Assembly: GCA_045546275.1 (NCBI GenBank)
Contig: JAZQCM010000032.1
Span: 1 to 58,765 of the forward strand
Source: RGIG1927 sp045546275
GTDB taxonomy: Bacteria > Bacillota > Clostridia > UMGS1883
Length of the DNA: 58,765 bases
Direction: 5' to 3'
The notes under the pieces are model-generated. The model saw only the letters and a list, made by a program, of their open reading frames with translations. It searched no databases and was not told where the DNA came from. Position numbers and translations under genes: made by a program. This document shows, in pieces, positions 49,504 to 57,241 of this stretch (position 1 is the first letter of the stretch; every line of letters starts with the position of its first letter).

Positions 49504-50051
49504 ATAGACATAATTTCCTTCTGCTTCTTTTCAGTAACAGCATCGATTTCCTTGATCTTCATATCGGTAAGATCCTGGATATCCTTTTCTGCACTCTTTA
49601 AATCATCTTCTGTGATTTCGTTCTTTTTCTTCAATGCCTTGAATTCGTCCATTGCATCACGACGAACGTTTCTCACGCTTACCTTTGCTTCTTCGCCCTT
49701 CTTGGAAACAGTTTTGCTCAGTTCCTTTCTTCTTTCTTCTGTAAGCTGGGGGAAGCTAAGACGGATTACCTTACCGTCGTTCTGAGGAGTAATACCAACC
49801 TCAGATGCAAGGATTGCCTTTTCAATGGCCTTTAAAAGAGTTGCGTCCCAGGGCTGAATAGCAAGTGTTCTGGGGTCGGGAGTTGAAATAGTACCAACCT
49901 GTGCAATGGGAGTCATTGTGCCGTAGTAGTCAACTGCAACCTTGTCAAGAACTGCCGCATTTGCTCTGCCTACTCTTATTGTGTTCAAGTCGTCTCGGTA
50001 ATAAGCGATTGCCTTATCCATTCTCTGTTCAATTTCGGGATACTTTGCCAT
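49500..50051 (-). CDS. frr: Ribosome recycling factor
   Basis: 183 residues. Splits post-termination ribosomes with EF-G. Motifs: RMDKAIAYYRDDLNTIRVGRANAAVLDKV split around residues 8-36, IQPWDATLLKAIEKAI, IRLSFPQLTEERRKEL and VRNVRRDAMDEFKALKKK. Two starts are possible, 50060 and 50051; the second is chosen because AGGAAG is too close to the first. Confidence 0.96.
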   Translation of the reverse strand: MAKYPEIEQRMDKAIAYYRDDLNTIRVGRANAAVLDKVAVDYYGTMTPIAQVGTISTPDPRTLAIQPWDATLLKAIEKAILASEVGITPQNDGKVIRLSFPQLTEERRKELSKTVSKKGEEAKVSVRNVRRDAMDEFKALKKKNEITEDDLKSAEKDIQDLTDMKIKEIDAVTEKKQKEIMSI

Positions 50052-50095
50052 AATATTCATCTTCCTTTCGGTATTTTAATTTTTCTAAGTAAATT

Positions 50096-50803
50096 TTATT
50101 CTGTTACCAAGGTGCCGATAGGCTCGCCCATAACTGCACGGTAAATGTTTTCGGGGTCATCAAGACCAAACACCTGAATGGGCATTTTGTTGTCACGGCA
50201 GAGAGCTGTTGCCGTAGAGTCCATAACCTTTAAATCTCTTGCTAAAACCTCGGAGAAGGTCAACTGATCAAACTTCTTTGCATCGGGGTTTGTAACAGGG
50301 TCAGAATCATACACGCCGTCAACCTTCTTTGCAAGAAGAATAACCTCTGCGTTGATTTCAGCTGCACGAAGCGCAGCTGCTGTGTCAGTTGAGAAGAAGG
50401 GGTTACCTGTACCGCAACCGAAAATTACCACCCTGCCACGATTCAAGTGGCTGTTTGCCTTACCGCGGATGTAAGGCTCTGCAATTGCGCGCATTTCAAT
50501 AGCTGTCTGCACACGTGTTGTAACATCCATTGCTTCAAGTGCGGAGCAAAGAGCCAAAGAGTTAATAACTGTTGCCAGCATGCCCATGTGGTCAGCACGG
50601 CTACGGTCCATGTTTTCACCGCTTCTGCCTCTCCAGAAATTACCACCACCTACAACAACAGCAATTTCAACGCCTGTTTCTGCACATTTTTTAATTTTTT
50701 CGCAGATTGCATCAATTGTGGGTTGGTCAAGACCAAAGCCCTTATCGCCTGCTAAAGCTTCACCGCTTACTTTCAGAAGTACTCTTTTGTATTTTGGTTG
50801 CAT
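50096..50803 (-). CDS. pyrH: UMP kinase
   Basis: 235 residues, bacterial hexameric UMP kinase. RVLLKVSGEALAG at the start, VVVGGGNFWRGR, DHMGMLATVINSLAL, and GTGNPFFSTDTAAALRA are present. The start at 50803 follows AAAGGAGAG; the frame stays open upstream but has no other RBS. rpsB and tsf, often upstream, are replaced by hydG. First gene of the long minus-strand string. Confidence 0.97.
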   Translation of the reverse strand: MQPKYKRVLLKVSGEALAGDKGFGLDQPTIDAICEKIKKCAETGVEIAVVVGGGNFWRGRSGENMDRSRADHMGMLATVINSLALCSALEAMDVTTRVQTAIEMRAIAEPYIRGKANSHLNRGRVVIFGCGTGNPFFSTDTAAALRAAEINAEVILLAKKVDGVYDSDPVTNPDAKKFDQLTFSEVLARDLKVMDSTATALCRDNKMPIQVFGLDDPENIYRAVMGEPIGTLVTE

Positions 50804-50844
50804 ACGTATCTCTCCTTTATTTAATTGCATAATTATATATAGTA

Positions 50845-50873
50845 ATTGTACCAAATAAATAGCATTTTGAAAA
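50845..50873 (-). promoter_or_regulatory. Probable promoter of the pyrH-dnaE string
   Basis: Minus strand TTTTCA (50868-50873), 17 bp, TACAAT (50845-50850). It lies between the hydG terminator and pyrH, in the only sizeable gap of the string. Confidence 0.55.
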
Positions 50874-50885
50874 GAGTTTTTTTGC

Positions 50886-50920
50886 AAAAAAGACAGGAAT
50901 TTTAAAATTCCTGTCTTTTA
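50886..50920 (-). terminator. hydG terminator
   Basis: AAAAGACAGGAATTTT/AAAATTCCTGTCTTTT (50888-50919), a perfect 32-bp palindrome directly after the hydG stop, with T's following on the minus strand. Confidence 0.82.
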
Positions 50921-50922
50921 AA

Positions 50923-52347
50923 TCAAAATCTGAAATCTCTTGTTCCTTTTTCAATGTCAACAAGGTTCTGCTTTGCTCTTTCACGGACCTTTTCGTTGGT
51001 AATTTTTTCGATTTCCTTGGCAATAATTTTTTCGCCCTTTTCTCTTGTATCTTCGCTTGCATAATCGATAAGATACTCTTTAAGAGTCATGAGTGCATTA
51101 GGGTGACAGCAGTTTATAATCTGCCCTGATTTTAAAAGGCTCATAAACCTGTCGCCTGTTCTGCCTTCACGGTAGCAGGCTGTACAAAATGAAGGTACAT
51201 GGCCCATGTCAATAAGCCAGTTAACCACCTGATCAAGTGTTCGGCGGTCGGAAAGGTCAAACTGACTTGTGGACTCGTCAATATATTCCTCCTCAGTGTA
51301 GCCGCCAACGCTTGTTCGGCTGCCACCTGAAATCTGGGTAATACCCAATTGAAGAACTCTTTCTCGCACCTCCTTGGATTCTCTTGTGGAAATAATCATG
51401 CCTGTGTAGGGCACTGCCACACGGATAATTGCAACGATTTTTTCAAAAATTTCGTTTGAAATTGCATCGGAGAAATCGTTCACGTCAATATCATCGGCAG
51501 GGCAAATTCTGGGCACGCTGATGGTGTGAGGACCAACGCCCTTTGCAGCTTCCAAGTGCTCTGCATGCATAAGAAGACCCACTAAGTCGTAGCGATAAAG
51601 GTTAAGTCCGAAAAGAACTCCTAAGCCCACGTCGTCAATTCCGCCGTCCATAGCTCTGTCCATAGCCTCGGTGTGGTATGCGTAGTCGTGCTTGGGACCT
51701 GCAGGATGAAGTTCTTCATAATGCTCCTTGTGGTATGTTTCCTCGAAAAGAATATATGTTCCTATGCCTGCATCCTTGAGCTTTTTATAGTTTTCAACTG
51801 TTGTTGCGGCAATGTTTACGTTTACTCGTCTTATCGCACCGTTTTTGTGCTTTATTGAGTAAATTGTTTTAATACTTTCAAGAATATATTCCAATGGGTT
51901 ATTAACAGGGTCCTCCCCGGCTTCCAATGCAAGGCGCTTGTGTCCCATGTCCTGAAGGGCAATAACCTCTTGCCTTATTTCCTCCTGGGTAAGCTTTTTA
52001 CGGGGAATTGTTTTGTTCTGTCTGTGATACGGACAGTACACACAGCCGTTAACACAGTAGTTTGAAAGGTACAAGGGCGCAAACATAACAATTCTGTTTC
52101 CGTAAAACTTGTCTTTAATTTCACGGGCAAGATTATAAATTTCGTTATTTGCCTCTTCTATTTCACATTCAAGTAAAACAGCCGCTTCACGGTGAGAAAT
52201 TCCCTTACATTCCTTTGCTTTTTCAATAATAGAAAAAACAAGCTCACGGTTGTTTTTGTTTTCTTTAGCGTATTCAAGAGTGTCAAGAATTTCCTCGTGA
52301 TTTATAAACTCCTCCGCTTTGGAAGAATACATATCATATTTTGCCAT
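50923..52347 (-). CDS. hydG: [FeFe]-hydrogenase H-cluster maturase HydG, radical SAM tyrosine lyase
   Basis: 474 residues. Splits tyrosine to give CO and CN- ligands for the H-cluster. The radical SAM cluster motif CVNGCVYC (about residue 93) is CxxxCxxC. The C-terminal auxiliary cluster ligands are in FCTACYREGRTGDRFM and CCHPNA, which separates HydG from ThiH. The start at 52347 has AAAGGA upstream. Single-gene unit; hydE, hydF and hydrogenase genes are not in the window, so they must be elsewhere if the pathway works. Confidence 0.95.
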   Translation of the reverse strand: MAKYDMYSSKAEEFINHEEILDTLEYAKENKNNRELVFSIIEKAKECKGISHREAAVLLECEIEEANNEIYNLAREIKDKFYGNRIVMFAPLYLSNYCVNGCVYCPYHRQNKTIPRKKLTQEEIRQEVIALQDMGHKRLALEAGEDPVNNPLEYILESIKTIYSIKHKNGAIRRVNVNIAATTVENYKKLKDAGIGTYILFEETYHKEHYEELHPAGPKHDYAYHTEAMDRAMDGGIDDVGLGVLFGLNLYRYDLVGLLMHAEHLEAAKGVGPHTISVPRICPADDIDVNDFSDAISNEIFEKIVAIIRVAVPYTGMIISTRESKEVRERVLQLGITQISGGSRTSVGGYTEEEYIDESTSQFDLSDRRTLDQVVNWLIDMGHVPSFCTACYREGRTGDRFMSLLKSGQIINCCHPNALMTLKEYLIDYASEDTREKGEKIIAKEIEKITNEKVRERAKQNLVDIEKGTRDFRF

Positions 52348-52428
52348 AAAAACCATCCTTTCCTTTGCTATAAAACTCCCGGCATCGGTATAGTTTTGTG
52401 CTTTGCAGCAGATTTGCTCAGCTATATT

Positions 52429-52457
52429 ATTTTATCACGCTTTTCATTTTTCGTCAA
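52429..52457 (-). promoter_or_regulatory. hydG promoter and ~75-nt leader
   Basis: Minus strand TTGACG (52452-52457), 17 bp, TAAAAT (52429-52434). The leader down to 52348 contains AAAACT/AGTTTT complementarity around a GC-rich loop, a possible small fold; no riboswitch recognised. Confidence 0.8.
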
Positions 52458-52542
52458 TATCCCAAGATTTACATAAATGAAATAAGAGCTTTTTATCGAA
52501 TAAGTAAACACGAGGGCCCACCCTCTGAAAGGAGAAATTTTT

Positions 52543-53586
52543 ATGAAATTTAAAAAAACTGTTCTGGCAACGCTTTTGGCACTTTCAGTATCAAGCAGTG
52601 TGCAAGCGGCAAATCACACGGTTCAGAAAGGTGAAACCTACTGGACAATTTCACAAAAATACGGTGTTGACTTCAATACCCTTTTAAAGGCTAACAATGC
52701 TACAACCTCTTCATGGCTTGAAATCGGTGATGTTGTGTATGTGCCTACAGAAACGGTTCACTACGCAGTAAAGGGCGATACCTACTGGATTATTTCGCAA
52801 AAATACGGTGTTGACTTCAATACTCTTTTAAAGGCTAACAATGCCACAACCTCCTCATGGCTTGAAATTGGCGACAAGGTAATTATTCCCACAAAAAATT
52901 CCTCTTCATCGCCTTCAACCCAAACAAAGCCTTATGTAACCTATACTACATACACCGTAAAATCAGGGGACACCTACTGGAATATTGCAAACAATTTCGG
53001 TATTCCCTTAACTGAGCTTTTAGAGGCAAATTCGCTTACGGAATCTTCCGCAATTTATGCGGGTAAAAAGCTCACCATTCCCGTGCATCACGTGCCCGTT
53101 ACAAGCACCCCGGGAAGTAAGTACGGCGAGTATCTCAACTGGTGGGATGCTGCCCAGTACGTTGTGCCCGTGGGGGCAGTTTTTACCGTGCAGGATTTTT
53201 ACACAGGTCAGACTTTTACAGCAAAAAGAACAACAGGCTCAGGGCACGCTGACTGCGAGCCTTTAACAAAAGCAGACACAGCAAAAATGAACTCAATTTT
53301 TGGTGGACAAAACTGGACTAGTAGACCCATTTTAGTTATTTATAACGGCAGAAAAATTGCAGGAAGTGCCACAAGCATGCTCCATGCAGGTAACGATGGG
53401 GCACAAGGCGGAGTGTGGACAAGCTGGCGAAGTGACAACTACGGTGCAGGCTACAATTTTGACTGGGTAAAGGGCAACAATGCCCACGGCGTTTTTGACG
53501 TGCACTTTTTAAATTCAATACGACATAACGACGGAAAGGTGAACGCTAAGCATCAGGCAAACATAAAAATTGCCGCAGGGAAATAA
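52543..53586 (+). CDS. Secreted triple-LysM protein with unassigned C-terminal domain
   Basis: 347 residues. Signal peptide (MKFKKTVLATLLAL to SVQA|AN), three LysM modules at about 24-68, 72-116 and 135-180 (HTVQKGETYW, HYAVKGDTYW, YTVKSGDTYW), then a ~160-residue domain. LysM binds peptidoglycan or chitin-like glycans. The C-terminal domain is not one I can name; it has GSGHADCEPL, MLHAGNDGAQGGVW and HGVFDVHFLNSIRHNDG, with conserved-looking His, Asp and Cys that could form a catalytic or metal site. LysM 1 and 2 are near-identical in DNA. RBS AAAGGAG; a GAGGG/CCCTC hairpin at 52513-52526 precedes it. Confidence 0.88.
   Translation: MKFKKTVLATLLALSVSSSVQAANHTVQKGETYWTISQKYGVDFNTLLKANNATTSSWLEIGDVVYVPTETVHYAVKGDTYWIISQKYGVDFNTLLKANNATTSSWLEIGDKVIIPTKNSSSSPSTQTKPYVTYTTYTVKSGDTYWNIANNFGIPLTELLEANSLTESSAIYAGKKLTIPVHHVPVTSTPGSKYGEYLNWWDAAQYVVPVGAVFTVQDFYTGQTFTAKRTTGSGHADCEPLTKADTAKMNSIFGGQNWTSRPILVIYNGRKIAGSATSMLHAGNDGAQGGVWTSWRSDNYGAGYNFDWVKGNNAHGVFDVHFLNSIRHNDGKVNAKHQANIKIAAGK
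52615..52902 (+). repeat. Tandem 144-bp duplication encoding LysM 1 and 2
   Basis: The segment around CAAAAATACGGTGTTGAC at 52654 recurs at 52798, an offset of 144 bp (48 codons), with only scattered, mostly silent changes. A recent in-frame duplication. Confidence 0.85.
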
Positions 53587-53614
53587 TCGGGATAAATATT
53601 GCATATAATTGGGT

Positions 53615-53974
53615 ATGAAGCATTTATTTCTATATCTTTTTTGTACAATTCTCATTTTTTGCGCCTTTAAACCCACTGCCCCCGACTCTTTGTTAACAAA
53701 TCTCGGCTACGAATTTTCTCAAAATTACGAAAAAAGAACATTTACTGTTCCAAATGAGTTTGATATGGTGTATAATAATTATAACAATCTCCAGCTTGAG
53801 GCAGGCTATGATTTGTCTTTGTACAAGGGGAAGGACTGTATTATGTATACGTACGAAATATATAATCATCCCTTCGGGAAAGCCTTTGCCCACATTATTG
53901 TATACAAAGGAGAAGTTATCGGCGGTGACATATCAAGCGTAAACCTTGACGGGTTTATGACAGCGCTGGAATAG
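53615..53974 (+). CDS. DUF4830 protein, exported
   Basis: 119 residues. An N-terminal hydrophobic segment (HLFLYLFCTILIFCAF) acts as signal or anchor. The rest matches DUF4830: LGYEFSQNYEKRTFTVPNEF, NNLQLEAGYDLSLYKGKD, VIGGDISSVNLDGFM. Family function is unknown. The ATG at 53615 has no clear RBS, which is unusual for this genome, and TATAAT occurs only 7 bp before it, so the start or the mode of translation is open. rsuA follows 9 bp downstream. Confidence 0.8.
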   Translation: MKHLFLYLFCTILIFCAFKPTAPDSLLTNLGYEFSQNYEKRTFTVPNEFDMVYNNYNNLQLEAGYDLSLYKGKDCIMYTYEIYNHPFGKAFAHIIVYKGEVIGGDISSVNLDGFMTALE

Positions 53975-53983
53975 GAGAAAATT

Positions 53984-54682
53984 ATGAGATTAGACAAATT
54001 GGTTTCCGATGCAATCGGCGTAACAAGAAAAGATAGTAAAAATTTAATAAAAAAGGGACTTGTTTGTGTAGATGGTGAAATAATAAAGGATGTGGGTGCA
54101 AACGTTTCGGAAAAGGCAGCGCTTGTTATTGAAGGAAAAAAAGCCGAATACAAAAAGTTTATTTACCTTATGATGAATAAGCCTCAGGGGTACATTTCTG
54201 CCACGGATGACAAAAGGCAAAAAACCGTTTTGGACCTTTTACCGGAGCAATTTCTCCGCTATGACCTGTTCCCTGCAGGAAGGCTTGATATTGACACGGA
54301 AGGATTTTTGCTTTTAACAAACGACGGACAAACCGCACATAATCTTTTGTCGCCGTCAAAAAAGGTTAAGAAGGAATATTTTGCACGGCTTTTATTGCCA
54401 TTGTCTTTGTCTGACAAGGAAAAAATTGAACAAGGGGTTGACATTGGCGGTTATGTAACAAAGCCCTCCTCCATCGTTATGCAAGGGGAAAATGAATGTG
54501 TTATTTCCATTGTTGAGGGCAAGTTTCATCAGGTGAAGAAAATGTTTGAAAGTGTGGGAAATAAGGTAATTTTCTTAAAAAGAATTTCCTTTGCATCAAT
54601 CCCTTTGGACAAGTCGCTGGCTGTTGGCGAATATCGTTTTCTTACTGAGGAAGAGGTTAACATAATTGGAGGCAGCCTGTAA
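53984..54682 (+). CDS. rsuA: RsuA/RluB-type rRNA pseudouridine synthase
   Basis: 232 residues. N-terminal S4 RNA-binding domain (MRLDKLVSDAIGVTRKDSK to about 60) and the synthase domain with the catalytic Asp in GRLDIDTEGFLLLTNDG (about residue 102). MMNKPQGYISA and GKFHQVKKMFESVG are typical. The short size points to the 16S rRNA Psi516 enzyme. RBS AGGAGA. Confidence 0.93.
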   Translation: MRLDKLVSDAIGVTRKDSKNLIKKGLVCVDGEIIKDVGANVSEKAALVIEGKKAEYKKFIYLMMNKPQGYISATDDKRQKTVLDLLPEQFLRYDLFPAGRLDIDTEGFLLLTNDGQTAHNLLSPSKKVKKEYFARLLLPLSLSDKEKIEQGVDIGGYVTKPSSIVMQGENECVISIVEGKFHQVKKMFESVGNKVIFLKRISFASIPLDKSLAVGEYRFLTEEEVNIIGGSL

Positions 54683-54752
54683 TTATGTGTCAAGAGTTTT
54701 TTTCTATACAATACTCACAAATATAATTTTATAAATTTGGTTATTTGGTGCA

Positions 54753-54781
54753 TTGGCAAAAATTTTTCTTTATGTTATACT
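54753..54781 (+). promoter_or_regulatory. Promoter of the orphan ABC ATPase gene
   Basis: TTGGCA (54753-54758), 17 bp, TATACT (54776-54781). Confidence 0.82.
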
Positions 54782-54832
54782 AATATCATAAATTAAGGCA
54801 ATTGCGCCTACAACTTCAGGAGGTAATTACAA

Positions 54833-55948
54833 ATGGCAAGCTTATCACTTAAGCACATCTACAAGAAATATCCCGGCGGTGTTACCGCTGTACATGACTT
54901 CAACCTTGAAATCAAGGATAAGGAATTCATCATCATGGTTGGTCCTTCCGGTTGCGGTAAGTCCACAACTCTTCGTATGATTGCAGGTTTGGAAGAAATC
55001 ACAGAAGGCGAACTTTACATCGGCGATCGTCTTGTAAACGACATCGCTCCTAAGGACAGAGATATTGCGATGGTTTTCCAGAACTACGCTCTTTATCCTC
55101 ATATGTCCGTTTTTGAAAACATGGCATTCGGCCTTAAGCTTCGTAAGACTCCCAAGGAAGAAATCAACAAGAGAGTTCATGAAGCTGCTCGTATCCTCGA
55201 CATTGAACACCTTCTTGAAAGAAAGCCCAAGGCTCTTTCCGGTGGTCAGAGACAGAGAGTTGCGCTCGGTCGTGCTATCGTTCGTGAACCCAAGGTATTC
55301 TTGATGGACGAACCTCTTTCCAACCTCGATGCTAAGCTTCGTGTACAGATGAGAACTGAAATCACAAAGCTTCACCAGAGACTCCAGACAACATTCATCT
55401 ACGTTACTCATGACCAGACAGAAGCTATGACAATGGGTACAAGAATTGTTGTTATGAAGGATGGCTTTATCCAGCAGGTTGATACACCTCAGACACTTTA
55501 CGATGATCCTTGCAATGTATTCGTAGCAGGCTTTATCGGATCTCCCCAGATGAACTTCTGCGACGCTAAGGTTGTTAAGTCCGGCGACGGCGTTGAAGTT
55601 GAATTCGGCGCAGGCAAGAAGATTGCACTTTCCAAGGAAAGAGCAGCTAAGGTTATCGAAGACGGTTATGTAGGTAAGGTTGTTACTCTCGGTATTCGTC
55701 CTGAAGACCTTTACGATGATGACGATTCTCTTCAGAAGTACTCCGGCAACATTGTTGAAGCAAACGTTGACGTAACAGAAATGATGGGTGCCGAAACATT
55801 CTTGTTCCTTACAATTGACGAAATCAACATGACAGCTCGCGTTAAGCCCACCACAAAGGCTACGGTTGGCGACACAATCAAGATTGCGTTCGATCCCGAT
55901 AAGGTTCATCTCTTTGACAAGGAAACAGAAAGAGTTATCACTAACTAA
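54833..55948 (+). CDS. ugpC: Sugar ABC transporter ATP-binding protein, UgpC/MsmX type
   Basis: 371 residues. Walker A GPSGCGKSTT (about 38), signature LSGGQRQRVALGRAIV (about 135), Walker B VFLMDEPLSNLDAKLR (about 158), and C-terminal OB/TOBE domains to residue 371. No permease or binding-protein genes are next to it, which fits the MsmX habit of energising several sugar transporters. Codon use differs from its neighbours (many C-ending codons, GGT, CGT, AAG), the sign of a highly expressed gene. RBS AGGAGGT. Monocistronic, with promoter and terminator. Confidence 0.94.
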   Translation: MASLSLKHIYKKYPGGVTAVHDFNLEIKDKEFIIMVGPSGCGKSTTLRMIAGLEEITEGELYIGDRLVNDIAPKDRDIAMVFQNYALYPHMSVFENMAFGLKLRKTPKEEINKRVHEAARILDIEHLLERKPKALSGGQRQRVALGRAIVREPKVFLMDEPLSNLDAKLRVQMRTEITKLHQRLQTTFIYVTHDQTEAMTMGTRIVVMKDGFIQQVDTPQTLYDDPCNVFVAGFIGSPQMNFCDAKVVKSGDGVEVEFGAGKKIALSKERAAKVIEDGYVGKVVTLGIRPEDLYDDDDSLQKYSGNIVEANVDVTEMMGAETFLFLTIDEINMTARVKPTTKATVGDTIKIAFDPDKVHLFDKETERVITN

Positions 55949-55958
55949 TTTTAAAGTT

Positions 55959-55990
55959 AACAGGTGTAGCACTTGCTACACCTGTTTTGT
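55959..55990 (+). terminator. Terminator of ugpC
   Basis: AACAGGTGTAGC/GCTACACCTGTT (55959-55970/55975-55986), 12-bp stem, then TTGTTATTT. Confidence 0.88.
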
Positions 55991-56007
55991 TATTTAGGAG
56001 GCTGTAT

Positions 56008-57240
56008 ATGAAAAGATTGATTCCTCTTCTCCTTATATTTATTCTCATTTTTTCAGCATGTGAGAAAAACCCTCCCACATGCATTGACCTGTACGGCACG
56101 TATGATGAAAACGACCTTTTGATTGAGGAGTTTCTACTTACCAAAAATGATGAGGAGCTTAAAATTCCGCAAATAAAGGGATTAAAAAAGCTTTCGGTTC
56201 AGGATAAAATTAATAACGAAATAATGGAAAAAGCCACAGAGCTTATTGAAAAGTACCCCCACGTAAACTACACCTACTTTTACGATTTTGCAAATTTTGC
56301 AAATGTTTTATCAATATGTTTCCGTGTTGGCTTTGACCATGAGCCCTACGGCGATAGTGTTTATTTTAACTACAACCTTGTTGACGGCTCGCATCTTACT
56401 CTTGAGGATTTGTTTTTGGAGGGAACCAACATTTTACAAATTGTCCGCAGTTCTTTTTATAAATCCATGGCCCTTTACGGCAATTTTGACGACGAAACCT
56501 ATGTGCACTCCCCCGATGAAAATGCCGTTTATAAGGCAGTTACCAACTTTATGAGCAGTAAAAAGGACTTCGCCTTTTCCCCTTCGGAAATTTATTTTTA
56601 CGATGGAGACAACATGGCAAGTGTTAAAACGCTCGATATTTACGATTGCGTTGGCATATACTCCAAGTTTTTAACAAAGGAGAGCATATTTACAGGAGAA
56701 TACGAAGGCTACAAAAACGTGTTCACCTGCGCCGACACAAATTACGATTTATTTGATGTAATAGAGTATGGCTATGCTGAAGATAATCTTTGGTACGATT
56801 TTACTGTTGGTGAAAACTATATTTCAAGTGATGATCCCCCCAGCGACGAAAGGCTTGAAAAATTTAATGCATTCCGCGAAAAAACCATAAATTCCATGCG
56901 CTCTGAAATTGATAAAGCTCGTTTAACGGCAACCCAAAACCCTGACAAATTTTACGTACTTTTGGTAAAACCCAGTGTTAATATAGACGTGGACTCTGAA
57001 TATTTTGACGGTGATTGGCACTATACATATTACGACACCGCTACCGTAAATCTATCTGTTCAGCTTTATGAAATGCCCATCGACCATTATGAAGCTGTTT
57101 TTAAAGACAAAATTATAGAAACCTATCGCTATGATTATTTCACAATGCGAGGTGGTGCGTATTTTTATGAGGAAGAGCTTGAAGGTGTGACACTTCATGA
57201 AACAGATGAATCTTACACAGAAAACTACATGGAGGACTGA
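56008..57240 (+). CDS. Lipoprotein with DUF3298-like domain
   Basis: 410 residues. Lipoprotein signal LLLIFILIFSACEKN (Cys about 18); the start at 56008 follows TAGGAGG. The exported part has the DUF3298/DUF4163 look: INNEIMEKATELIEKYPHV, then SICFRVGFDHEPYGDSVYFNYNLVDGSHLTLEDLF in pieces, the Asp/Tyr-rich middle and a second repeat-like half with YTYYDTATVNLSVQLYEMP. Relatives are envelope proteins of unknown role, some linked to stress or sporulation. The stop is 1 bp before the next lipoprotein gene. Confidence 0.8.
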   Translation: MKRLIPLLLIFILIFSACEKNPPTCIDLYGTYDENDLLIEEFLLTKNDEELKIPQIKGLKKLSVQDKINNEIMEKATELIEKYPHVNYTYFYDFANFANVLSICFRVGFDHEPYGDSVYFNYNLVDGSHLTLEDLFLEGTNILQIVRSSFYKSMALYGNFDDETYVHSPDENAVYKAVTNFMSSKKDFAFSPSEIYFYDGDNMASVKTLDIYDCVGIYSKFLTKESIFTGEYEGYKNVFTCADTNYDLFDVIEYGYAEDNLWYDFTVGENYISSDDPPSDERLEKFNAFREKTINSMRSEIDKARLTATQNPDKFYVLLVKPSVNIDVDSEYFDGDWHYTYYDTATVNLSVQLYEMPIDHYEAVFKDKIIETYRYDYFTMRGGAYFYEEELEGVTLHETDESYTENYMED

Positions 57241-57241
57241 C

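Noticed and set aside
52348..52428. hydG leader as a c-di-GMP or TPP riboswitch
   Set aside because: GCAAAGC and CTGAGC fragments occur, but the full conserved core of neither class is present.
54845..55972. Long 375-residue frame antisense to ugpC
   Set aside because: A mirror of the strongly biased codons of ugpC; no RBS and no recognisable protein features.
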